DNA of 64,000 nucleotides from the NCBI RefSeq assembly GCF_052857255.1, contig NC_135505.1, positions 47,925,507 through 47,989,506 on the forward strand, in the 5' to 3' direction. Origin of the DNA: Amblyomma americanum (Eukaryota; Arthropoda; Arachnida; Ixodida; Ixodidae). The notes under the pieces are model-generated. The model was not told the DNA's origin, ran no database searches, and saw nothing but the letters and a program-made list of their open reading frames with translations. Positions 21,500-30,534 of the stretch are shown here, in pieces (the first letter of the stretch is position 1; each line of letters starts with the position of its first letter). The position numbers and the translations under genes were made by a program.

Positions 21500-22260
21500 A
21501 CGTCTTTCAATATAAACCCAGCCCTGCACGAAGCAAACGTGTCCAGGTCCGCAACCTTCTTCGAACCTACAGCGAGTGCTTGTCGTGATCGCCGAAGTTC
21601 CGACAAACGGGGATTGCCAAGCGTTGCATATAAGCCATCAGCACGCCGGACCTCTACGGCAAAGCCCTAACGTGTGTCTCAGTGAGAACGACAAGCAAAT
21701 CAGAACAAAGTTAAAGATATGCTTCGCTGCGACGTCCTCCAGCCATCGAAGAGCCCCTCGGCGGTACCAGTTGTTCTAGTTAGGATCAAGGACGGTGCAC
21801 TTCAATCTGCGCGGGTGGCCGCCGCTTGAACAATATAACGGAAAAGGACGCACACCCCTTTCTCTGCACATACGACACACTGAACTGGCTCTGCAATGTC
21901 AAGTATTTCTCATCAATGGACCTCAAGAGCGGCTACTGGAAAATTGAGGTCGGTGAAGCACATCGCGAGAAGACCACTGATTACACCAGATTGCCTCTTA
22001 GAGTTTAAGGTGATGTCATTCGGTCGCTGTTCCACACCAGGGACCTTTCAGCGAGTAATGGATACACTGCTGGTAGGCCTAAAGTGACAAATTTTTCTGC
22101 TCTATTAAATGACGTTGTTGTGTTCGCCTCGAACTTTGAAGAGCACCTAAAAAGGTTTCGAACAGTACTAGAGGCAATAAAGTTGTCCACTCTGACCTTT
22201 AAAAGCAGAGAAGTGCCATTTTGCCTATGAAGAGCTGCTGTTTCTAGGCCCCAACGTTCC
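21500..22260 (+). pseudogene. gypsy-2 reverse transcriptase
   Basis: Fragments in three frames: LQPSKSPSAVPVVLVRIKDG near 21740-21795, then NVKYFSSMDLKSGYWKIEVG near 21890-21955, then EFKVMSFGRCSTPGTFQRVM near 22000-22060. A weak remnant of the catalytic YLDDVVVF block follows near 22100-22130 (LLNDVVVF, with Tyr and the first Asp lost). It stops near 22260 without a thumb or RNase H. Confidence 0.7.
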
Positions 22261-22339
22261 TGGACACAACGTTTTGTTCGTGCGAGTACTTCCGAGTGCT
22301 TTTGATGTTGAATATAAAAAAAATAACGTTTCTCCTCGA

Positions 22340-22615
22340 TACAAACGCGGCCGCCGCGGTCGGGTTTGGCTGCCGTGGTTCGGCGGACGCGTTTCCATGG
22401 AGGCGAAACACAAAAGACGCCCGTGTGTGGTACGATGTCAGTGCACGTTATAGATACCCAGATGGTCGCGCTACTACGGCACCTCTTTCTTCCTTTCCTT
22501 TCTTCCTTCATTTTCTCCTTCCTGCCTTCCCTTACGGCTTGGCTTGGGTGTCTACCAAGATATGTGAGACAGTTACTGCGCCATTTCCTTTTCTCAAAAG
22601 CCAATTTTCTTCTCG
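22340..22615 (+). mobile_element. SINE (Ruka-like, long 3' half), plus strand
   Basis: The head cggccgccgcggt is followed by tttccatggaggcgaaacac and gcacgttatagatacccag. A pyrimidine-rich stretch follows, and the 3' end gtgagacagttactgcgcca matches the same part of the SINE at 1498-1800. The tRNA-like A and B boxes are mostly deleted. Confidence 0.75.
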
Positions 22616-22984
22616 AGGAATAAATTTGAACATCTCTATGCGTTGTGCGCGACTGTGTGTTAATGAGTAAGTGTGCCATCGAAATGTAGAAAAATACAAG
22701 TTAAAAATTATTTGTTTTCGCCTTCAAATCACATAAGTATTCTCAAGTGCCGTCCGTAAGTTTTTGTTCACTACCTTTTTTAAGATTTTCCATCCAGAAA
22801 CTCTTAGCAAGTCACTCTTATCAATTTTCACTTTTTAAGTGGTAATTTTGGGTCTACTATAGGCAGAAATGATTTTGTGAGGCCGTTAAAGCTCCTAGAG
22901 TCATATACAACTAAAGAACAAAGCGCCGTTTCCCCGTAAAGCGACCCCCTTCTGGAGCCAATGGCGTCTAACGTTTCTACCTGC
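22616..22984. other. unrecognised stretch
   Basis: AT-rich, with no ORF or repeat I can assign. Confidence 0.45.
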
Positions 22985-24160
22985 CTGCTAGCGAGACAAT
23001 TCAGGGAGCGGCCGGTGAAAGGGGATAGTCCGCTCCTTCCATGGTCGGTAACTGCCCTTGCCTCTGCTCCAACTTGGTGTCCACAACTCGATGCAGGAGC
23101 TGACTGAGGCCCACAGAACAAGCCAATTTGAGAGGCTGTCGATGGCCAGCGTCGGCAGACGAGCCCTCCGGGACCTCAATCTCGCGCTGCTCCTCACCAT
23201 CGAACGCACAGTCGACATCCTCGAGGCATAGAGAAATACTGTGGTAGTTAAGCTGCTCCCCACAAATGTGAATTCGGAGTATAATCATGGGAGGTGTAAA
23301 GCGAGAGCAAAATTCATTCAAAATTAATAAGGAATAAGACAGGCATATACTAAGGGATGTATCGGGTCCAGCCGAGGAGGGCACTTTCAACATTGCGGTG
23401 TGCCACGAGGGAAAACAGGTAAACGGGCTCTCAGTCAAAACTAGCGACACTGTAAAGTTGGAGGACGTGGCGATTGCACTGGCCGCCGCCCACTCCGACG
23501 CAGCGTGCATAATGTTGGACTCAGCAGGCTTGTAGAAATTACGTGCAGGGCAGAATAGCGCCACTCGCCCATCGAATACTATTGGCCGTGATGCCAATTC
23601 GGATTCGGCCACTCAGGGAGTTCAGGGAAACGAGGCCGCTCAAACGGCTTCCCGAGAGTTGCTTGCCCCGGGTTCCACTTAATTCTCCGGTCCTGCCGCG
23701 GCAATCACACCAATTCCGCTAATCTCTTACGCCGATATTACAAATCATCTACGCCTCTGAAGGAGGGCACTTCCGGGACCCGCCAAGGGTGTCGACAGAA
23801 CCGAGGAGTCCCACCTTGGACGGCTCCAAACCGGGTCTTTCTTAAATCCCGCCGTACTAAAACCCGTGAACCCTACATTCACGGACAGGTGGAAATTCTG
23901 TGTGCAGTATGCTGACCTATACCACATTGTTTGGGCCTGCCAGTGCAATACACATACAACCGCTATAAGTCAGCCAACGAGGGAGAGCTGGGAGGTGGCC
24001 CTGTCTAGCTCTGACCTGGAGGCGGAGCGGGCCAGAGAGCACAGGCAGTAGCGGCGGCCAATCGCGTCCCGGAATAGGGATTGCCACCTAGCACAACAAC
24101 CATCCCCACTTCCCATTCCCAAATCAGTACGATGAAATTATAAATGTTTTCTCTTCTTCC
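22985..24160 (+). mobile_element. RNase-H LINE, 5'-truncated and decayed copy
   Basis: The post-RT region reads LQLGVHNSMQELTEAHRTSQ and FERLSMASVGRRALRDLNLA (about 23065-23200). A shattered RNase H region covers about 23350-23690, and the C-terminal domain reads HLGRLQTGSFLNPAVLKPV and LYHIVWACQCNT, then TRESWEVALSSSDLEAERAR (about 23815-24045). This is the family of 17.3-18.3 kb and 60.7-64 kb. The 3' UTR ends in gaaattataaatgttttctc and CT-rich sequence near 24160. Confidence 0.75.
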
Positions 24161-24420
24161 TCTCTTTATTGAATTATCACGCGAGCAGACTCGTGGCTAT
24201 CGACCGACGGAATTGGCTGGAAGGGGTTTTTGACGGGAAAAAAGACGCTTCATTGATGAATTGTGTCTGAAAACTAGAACGCATTAGCAATTTTGCAAGT
24301 GAGGTCTCGTAGAGTCAAGGAAGAGGAGATCTTAACTGCCAGCATGTTAGCGAAGGACTTTAGCTCACTGTATATTTATCTCACAATTTACAAGCGAAAA
24401 TATTCTTTATAAATAGCTTC
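24161..24420. other. unrecognised spacer
   Basis: Non-coding sequence between the LINE tail and the possible peptidase pseudogene. No motif seen. Confidence 0.45.
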
Positions 24421-24439
24421 CAATTGACAGCTACCGACT

Positions 24440-25839
24440 CCCGGTACCTTGTGGTATGCAGGAGAGCTGCGCTTAATGACGACGTTTTTGCAGCTAATGC
24501 GGACTGTCTTCCAAATTTTTCTTCACCACAGACGAGTATAATGGGAGATATCGCCAGAGGCACAGGCCTATATGCTGCGCCACGGCTTCTGCCCTTCACC
24601 TCTTCTACACATCATGCCTGAAGGAGATATGGCAGCCGGAACTGGATCTCATAGACGCGGTGGCGGCAGTGCTGGAAATCTCCAACAAAAAAACTCTCAT
24701 GAGCTCCACAGACATCCTTCGATTTGCCATTGACGTACTGTATCTTCTTTACTGTCTTGCACAAACATGTAAAGGGCGTCACATTCTCCACGAATTCCCT
24801 ACGCCTTAAACGTTACAGGTCTTCCTGCAATGATAATTGTTTATGCAATTTTTCTCTCGAGAATCAGTGGTTTTTTTTAAACCAGCTGCACTATTCAAGA
24901 GATAATCAAGTGGGAGAGCCTCCTTCCATTGAGTTCCGGTACTCGCACCTATGTTTAGGTGACAGTTCATGAGCTGAACGACTAGTTCAATTTCGTCTAT
25001 TCCTCGCAGCTGAAAGAAATCCTTCAAGAGTACTCCATATATTTAGATGAAGGAAAGCCTCTACACGCACGGTCCAAACGGCTCCTCCTAAATAAAATTC
25101 ATCACTTTTGGAACAACTCAAGGCAGCCATTGTCCCTGTCTCAAATGATGATGTGTGTCACGCTTGAAGCCGTCGTCCAGGTTCAGCTGGTGAATGGGCT
25201 AGACTCCGCCACACAGCATGCCTCTAGGTTGTGCAGCCTTCACACACGGAGATTCAGAGAACTGTGGCGCAGAACGTATGTCACCGCGCTCACTAGCCGG
25301 GAGAATACGCCCAGCTGAGAAACGTTTTTGAAGCGACGTGGTATGCAGTTTTGGCCTACGCACCACCTAACAAAATCATGGAGGCTGGAAACGACAGAGC
25401 GAAGTTCGAGGCTTTCTTCAGGAACAACACTCTCCTGCTGCCCACTGTTCTCATTATTAGAGACGGTGCCGCACCCAACTTGTACGCCAAAGTTTTTGTG
25501 CGGAACTTTTTCCGGGCAGTCAGCTTCGTGTTCGAGGCGACCACACTAAGCACGTGCCGTGACCTGCCCTTCAGTGAAGAACATATGATCGGTACAAAGA
25601 AGGATATGATGAGATTCAGAAACGAGACAGCCTTGTACATCCCAGCGGCTGCGTTAGCCGCCGTAGACACCAAAGGCACAGATCTCATGCTGGTCAATGC
25701 CACCGTAATCGAGAACTGCATGGCAGCTGCATTGCTGCTCCTACTTGCCGGCAAAATATTGGATCTCCCCAGACGCAACATGCCATCGAGATGTACAGGT
25801 AATTCAACTGCTATTCTACTGGCAAGAGTCCCCTTCTGA
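24440..25839 (+). pseudogene. possible M13 (neprilysin-like) metallopeptidase relative, intronless and broken
   Basis: Open pieces in changing frames give protein-like segments that do not look like a TE: LDLIDAVAAVLEISNKKTLM then TDILRFAIDVLYLL (about 24630-24760), QLKEILQEYSIYLDEGKPLH (about 25010-25070), and a 162-codon piece, 25351-25839. The last contains KFEAFFRNNTLLLP, ETALYIPAAALAAVDTKG and NATVIENCMAAALL. The order, and the IPAaaL block followed by a helix, resemble tick M13 peptidases, in which many members have lost the zinc site. No HExxH motif is visible. The absence of introns suggests a retrocopy or a single-exon family member. The family call is by eye only. Confidence 0.35.
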
Positions 25840-26061
25840 GGGAGTAGCGGATAATAAGGAGGTAAAATGAACCTTTCAGTTAGTATATAAAGCAAACTAT
25901 GCAGACCTGCTCCAGGAAAAATTAGGCTGTTATGGGCGTTTCGCCACATCGGACCTGCTGGTTTACATGTGCTGCGTTGTCAGCCGGAGGTTTTGAAATT
26001 CGGAAAATTGTAAGACACTGTCATAAAAATATCCAAGGTAATGGTTCGCTCTTCTGGTCTT

Positions 26062-26293
26062 TAGCAGAATTTTTCTTGTAAAGTGTTTCCATCGAGTTAC
26101 GACTGCTTAGAAGACCAATGGGGACCACTTTTGATGACCGCAAAAACGTCAATATAAAAAAATACAAGACTGCCGTAAGGTGATCTGCGGATATATTGGT
26201 TGTCATAGTGAAATCTTACATTTTATGAAAAAATTACGTCCATAAATTCTCCCCGCTCAAACATGATTTTGTCCAGAACTGTTTGGTATGTTC
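26062..26293 (+). repeat. dispersed repeat, copy B (pairs with 10755-11000)
   Basis: Colinear with copy A in the same orientation, from gtttccatcga to ggtatgtt. It has no coding content. Weak similarity may extend upstream to about 26000. Confidence 0.55.
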
Positions 26294-27794
26294 ATGCAAA
26301 TTTGACACTACAGACAAAGCTGCGTGCTCTTCCAGTGTGCCTTGATAGCAAAACTCTTAATCAGGGTTCGACTTCTCACAAATCTGTCCTCTGGCGCCGT
26401 GTGCCACTTTAGTCTGAAGCTCTTCAATATGAATTTGCTCACTCTTAGTAGTTTTATATTTCTATATTAACTGCTGTGTTCTCTGGCCGCAGGCTGACCA
26501 AAAATTTCACCATAAAAATTCCAGTAAAACGGATAGCTGCACCATGGTACTGATTCAGCCGGTTTCGAGCGCGTATGTCGTCCCTCTTTCGCAATATTTG
26601 TCTTTCTGCGCTCAATACATGCAGAAAAAGCAATCGCGGTCGGCAGACCTTGCTACAGTCGCGCCATAAGTATTGGTGGTAGAGCTAGCTAAGAACCAAT
26701 CTGAAGAGGCTGGCTTGCGACCATGGGCAAATAGCGTTGACTGTGCATCACCAATTTACACCTTCAGTACAAGCCTCGCGTTCCAGAACGGGATGCTCCC
26801 CTATAAATAACGCAACTCACACTGCCAGGCATGATCTTGATTGTCGTGTTGCTGTCAACATTGCGGCAGAATTTCGCAACAGTGGTGTGCATACTTCGCT
26901 TCTTCTTTAATCACAGCCAGAGTGCTACTCAGATGAGTTAGTAAACATTAATATTAAAGAATCTGAACGGCCTGGCTGCCACAATAGCAAATGGCGACGG
27001 AACTTTTCTTCCCTCATCGGCTACTTGTCCAGTGTTTTCCGCGTATGCTGGAGCTTCAATGCCTACGTACAACAATTGTGAAAAAAGGGCTAATTGCTGA
27101 TGCACCATGTGCGAGAGAGAGATTTGAAGGTTATATGAAATTTTGATTCTAACAACTGATATTACACGCTCACCAGCCCTAAATATAGGGGCCGGAATTT
27201 TAGTTTTTTATTTCACAAAAATTGAGCGTATTTTTTTCGTCTGTATTTCAGAGCGCCTTTTCCCGTTTTTTTGCAACGTCTACTATTTTTATATGAAAGT
27301 TATTGTTTTTATTTGTAAAATATATGAAGTTCCTGTGCTGGCAAAAGTTACATAGAATTTATATTAACCTTTTTTTAAACCAGCCGCTTATACAGCGGCA
27401 TATGCCACATAAAATGGTCTTCTGAAGAGCTGTCGCAGTGGAAAGTCGTGCAGTCGTATCAAAAAGTAAGTATGCCGAAGTTAAATGATTGGGCGGTATC
27501 ACATTCTGGCTGCATAATGTGTTAAACCAAAGACCCGTGCGCTCTATTTCGCGTGCTGAGGTAGTGACGGAACGGCTGCTTAACCGCCGCTGAAGTCGGA
27601 ACACGATAGATTCGCGCCGTTTAAGGATACTCTGATATTGACGGTTGTTTATCACGGGTCCAAAACTTTTCAAGACCCTTACATGCAGTGGGAGAATCCA
27701 CTTAAAGCTACGGTTCCAAGTCTGCGACAAGTGTGAGCAGACGCCACTACGATAGCCAGTAACGCTTAGCCCACTGGTCGAGCGTTCCTGTCGT
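26294..27794. other. unrecognised stretch with one 123-codon minus ORF
   Basis: Mostly AT-rich. The minus ORF 27730-27359 is basic (many Arg and Ser), has no recognised motif and ends next to a T-run. I cannot tell gene from chance. Confidence 0.4.
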
Positions 27795-28000
27795 TAACAA
27801 GAATAAAAGCGCAACAACACGACACAAAGAAGGAGGAAATCGACAGGACAGGCGCTAACTTGCAACACTTTACTGTCTTCATAAACCACCGCGTATACAT
27901 CAACCACAGGGGGGGGGGTAAAGACAGATAGGGGGAACACAGTTGAAAGCACGTGCGTAGAAAACTCGAATGGCACAACAAGTACAGGAGATTCCGCAGA
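27795..28000. repeat. left arm of inverted repeat (Penelope-like 3' UTR)
   Basis: Runs from taacaagaataaaagcgc to gagattccgcaga. It includes a short G-run at about 27907-27916 and is the reverse complement of 28173-28392. Confidence 0.85.
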
Positions 28001-28002
28001 TA

Positions 28003-28172
28003 CTATGCCATATCTAAAAACTGACATTCTTTTTTATACATCACGATCGACGGGGTGCTAACACATGCACTCCCACTCTTACATATTCTGTGCGCTTCTA
28101 TCAATTCGCGTGCGATCGTGTCTTTACTTTTGCAGATTACACTTGTTTCCAGAAGTTTCGCTCCACATGCCT
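28003..28172 (-). pseudogene. Penelope-like GIY-YIG protein, last about 55 residues
   Basis: Minus-strand reading gives CGAKLLETSVICKSKDTIAR, then ELIEAHRICKSGSACVSTPS and KKECQFLD before a stop. This is the conserved end of the Penelope endonuclease, where an E-A-H/F-I helix is followed by C-V-S-x-P-S and K-E-x-x-F-L. The same block occurs in diverged form in the copy at 16.45-16.55 kb. The 5' part of the gene is absent. Confidence 0.7.
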
Positions 28173-28392
28173 TCTGCGGAATCTCCTGTACTTGTTGTGC
28201 CATTCGAGTTTTCTACGCACGTGCTTTCAACTGTGTTCCCCCCTATCTGTCTTTACCCCCCCCCCCCCCCCCCCCCCCTGTGGTTGATATATACGCGGTG
28301 GTTTATGAAGACAGTGAAGTGTTGCAAGTTAGCGCCTATCCTGTCGGTTTCCTCCTTCTTTGTGTCGTGTTGTTGCGCTTTTATTCTTGTTA
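28173..28392. repeat. right arm of inverted repeat (Penelope-like 3' UTR)
   Basis: Runs from tctgcggaatctcctgtac to gcgcttttattcttgtta. It includes a C-run of more than 20 bases at about 28256-28278 that is longer than its partner in the left arm. Confidence 0.85.
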
Positions 28393-28943
28393 GCTATGAA
28401 CCAACATGCCCCGGAGAGTGTTTTACTGAAGTTCCTGTCGTCAACGGTATGTCTGAGTTCATGGATTAACGCATCATAACTCACAGTCAATGTAATGCAT
28501 TCCTAAAAACCTTTCTCTCACCGCGTTCCTGCTTCCAGACTTTTTCTAATTTTCTGCTCTGGGAATGTAACTAGTACTGAATAGCCAGTAAGTTGTGATA
28601 GGCATGCAAGAAATACTGACAATTTTTGGTAAGAACCGAATTTGAAAAAATGAGTTCGGCGCTATTATATCGGTCTAAACCGAAAAGTCGCACCCCTACT
28701 TAAATACCTCTTTTTATTTAAACCAGTTTTTCGTTCTTCCCAGACCTTTCTCGATTCCTTTCCTCCATTTTTTTGTGTGCACTTGGCAAATATTTGAGTT
28801 TAATTGCATGGATATAACACCGGTTATAATCAAAGGCTCTAATCCTTCTAACATACCTATGAAAGCTTCGGCTGTACAGAACAAATACTCATTGTGGCAG
28901 TGAAAATAGTAAGCTGTAGCTTCCTTCAAATTAGCATGCCAAA
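28393..28943. other. unrecognised stretch
   Basis: AT-rich with no assigned feature. A 71-codon minus ORF (28929-28714) has no recognised motif. Confidence 0.45.
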
Positions 28944-29258
28944 TTAACCTTTAAACTTAGCGCACTGGCGTGTTTTTGGTAGGCACCAAAAATTGCATGA
29001 AGCATCGAGAGGATATCCAACGCAAAGTTCTTCTACCTGCGCTACGTCTACGTCAGGTGCAGTGTTTATAAAAATTCGAGACCCTTGGCGAACAGACTTT
29101 TGAAGCTGAGCCCCGACTTCGCCGCCGCCTTTGGGTGTTATGGCGACGAACACGTTTCCATTAGCCAGGACTGGAGGCGCATCTTGCAGGCGTCGACGAC
29201 CACTTGATGCGCGCCGCGGCTCGACCTCTCTGTCATCGCGAAACATTTTGTGTTGCAA
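28944..29258 (-). CDS. hypothetical Cys-containing coding segment (possible host exon)
   Basis: A 104-codon minus-strand ORF in a stretch more GC-rich than its surroundings. It reads ANGNVFVAITPKGGGEVGAQ, then INTAPDVDVAQVEELCVGYP and ASCNFWCLPKTRQCAKF before the stop. It looks like real protein sequence, with four clustered Cys near the C terminus, but I do not recognise the family. The first residues may not be coding: a possible 3' splice acceptor (gatgacag on the minus strand) lies near 29234, so this could be the last exon of a host gene transcribed leftward. No TE motif is present. Confidence 0.35.
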   Translation of the reverse strand: MQHKMFRDDREVEPRRASSGRRRLQDAPPVLANGNVFVAITPKGGGEVGAQLQKSVRQGSRIFINTAPDVDVAQVEELCVGYPLDASCNFWCLPKTRQCAKFKG

Positions 29259-30074
29259 TTATCTGTCATGTTGATATAAATTTTTCAATGCTATTACGCT
29301 TGTTTTGGCTGCTTTCTTTGGCGTAAAACTACAATACTCCGATTCGCGATGGGTTAAATGGCTCTACTTTGCTGTAAGCTGGTGGGTTATCCTCAAAAAA
29401 TTGTTCAATGTATAGGCGCTATCATTCATGACCGAAAAGAGAAGCTCACCTTTAGGCACATGTATGTTAAAGCAATTTTATGAAACACGTGATAGCATTC
29501 TGATACTTTGTTACAATACTGGACACGGCCCGTTTAAAGGTATCTAACACAGCTGAACAACGTCGTATAATCCTTAAAAGTGCTAAACAGGATCTATATG
29601 AAGGTTCATACTTGGTTGTTAACGCCCGAAAACGGGAACAAACACGAAGGTAGACAGAGGGACGGAACACGTGCTGTCTACTTTCGTGTTTTGTTCTGAT
29701 TTGTGCCTTCAAAATCAAGTACGAACAGAAATAAACTTGCGCAACATTAAGATATCTTAAGCTTTGTGGAGGCTGTGCCAATGTTTTGAATTTAGGCCAT
29801 TCATGAGCGATTTTCAGTTGGCAGCTGATCATGTGCCTCCTCCAAGGTGAGTCAGCAGCGGCGGAATTCTACTGCTGTGCAAGAGTTAATTGTATCTGGT
29901 TCAGGTGCAATGCCCAATTTGGATTGAGACCAAACAAGAAATGTTTACATGCTCTGGTTACGGGATTGTGGTAAAAGAAACCAAGTGGTTGAAAGTAATT
30001 TAGACCGCTCAGCTATATGCAAATTGGAATAATGTTAAGTTTATACGTGGAAAACCTATGGCGAATGTGACCTA
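29259..30074. other. unrecognised stretch upstream of LINE-A
   Basis: Contains one strong hairpin (29636-29696, listed separately) and a 121-codon minus ORF (29832-29467) that spans it. That ORF has no recognised motif. Confidence 0.45.
29636..29696. repeat. 22-bp inverted repeat (hairpin)
   Basis: gaacaaacacgaaggtagac at 29636-29655 pairs with gtctactttcgtgttttgttc ending at 29696. There is about one mismatch, one bulge and a 16-base loop. Its words resemble those in the Penelope-like 3' UTR at 27.8-28.4 kb (acaacacgacacaaagaagg), but the alignment is too short to call. Confidence 0.6.
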
Positions 30075-30137
30075 CAGTGGGCGCGGCAGCAATACCAGGA
30101 TGAGGGCTTCAAACCCTTTTGTCTTCTTTACCCAGGT
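30075..30137 (+). repeat. LINE-A leader block, copy 1
   Basis: The 63-bp block from cagtgggcgcggcagcaata to ctttacccaggt. It recurs 315 bp downstream with five substitutions by eye. After the shared part the sequence reads gttttt. Confidence 0.85.
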
Positions 30138-30359
30138 TTTTCTCGGATTGCTTCCTCTACTGGTGGGGCAGCAACCGACGTTACACTGCGCATCGTTATC
30201 GGGCAGTACGGCTGCTTGCATCGATCCCGTCATCACTTCGAGTATTTCAAGATTCCAAGAAGAGGCCGTAATCCAAGATTTCTACCACAGCCTTCCCAGC
30301 GGCGCCACTGCTTCGTCGACGGAAGCGGCAGAAGCATCGGCAGCAGCATCACCGGAGTG

Positions 30360-30367
30360 TATAAAAG
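30360..30367 (+). promoter_or_regulatory. TATA box upstream of LINE-A leader copy 2
   Basis: TATAAAAG lies 30 bp before the start of the second leader block at 30390, the usual spacing to a polymerase II start site. It would start transcripts at the same base (cagtggg) at which the first leader block begins at 30075. That the block boundary is a transcription start is inferred. Confidence 0.5.
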
Positions 30368-30389
30368 AGGGGTGCCACGAAGCACGCGG

Positions 30390-30452
30390 CAGTGGGTGCG
30401 ACGGCAATACCAGGATGAGGGATTCAAACCCTTTTGTCTTCTTTACCCAGGT
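30390..30452 (+). repeat. LINE-A leader block, copy 2
   Basis: Second copy of the 63-bp block. It starts 30 bp after TATAAAAG and ends in cccaggtgagc, which fits a 5' splice site consensus. Confidence 0.85.
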
Positions 30453-30534
30453 GAGCAAACGCTATGGAAAATTCTTTCGTAGCAACAATGTTTGCCTTCT
30501 TTTGCTGCCATGCCCACGGCCCGTGCTTGACTTG

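Larger units (their letters stand above)
18727..22260 (+). mobile_element. gypsy-2: decayed Ty3/gypsy retrotransposon, same family as gypsy-1
   Basis: Order: 5' LTR (about 18727-19096), Gag (about 19175-20330 with gaps), protease (about 20770-21486) and RT (about 21500-22260). It ends inside RT: no RNase H, integrase or 3' LTR was found before the SINE at 22340. Stops, frame changes and two probable foreign inserts (about 19290-19370 and 19940-20180) show it is old. Confidence 0.75.
27795..28392 (-). mobile_element. Penelope-like element fragment flanked by inverted copies of its 3' UTR
   Basis: On the minus strand the centre (28172-28003) encodes the C-terminal end of a GIY-YIG Penelope-like protein. 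It is followed by a 3' UTR (28000-27795). Upstream of the coding part lies a reverse-complement copy of that same UTR (28173-28392). The result is a long inverted repeat, 206 bp and 220 bp, around a 172-bp centre. The arms differ mainly in the length of a G/C run and a few substitutions. Confidence 0.75.

Noticed and set aside
22005..22679. 224-codon minus-strand ORF
   Set aside because: It spans the gypsy-2 RT remnant, a spacer and the SINE, all better explained on the plus strand.
25356..25949. 197-codon minus-strand ORF
   Set aside because: Antisense to the better protein-like plus-strand frame at 25351-25839, with no recognisable motif.
28398..28500. Hammerhead ribozyme, as sometimes found in Penelope-like elements
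   Set aside because: The CTGATGA and GAAA core with pairing stems was not found beside either Penelope-like fragment.
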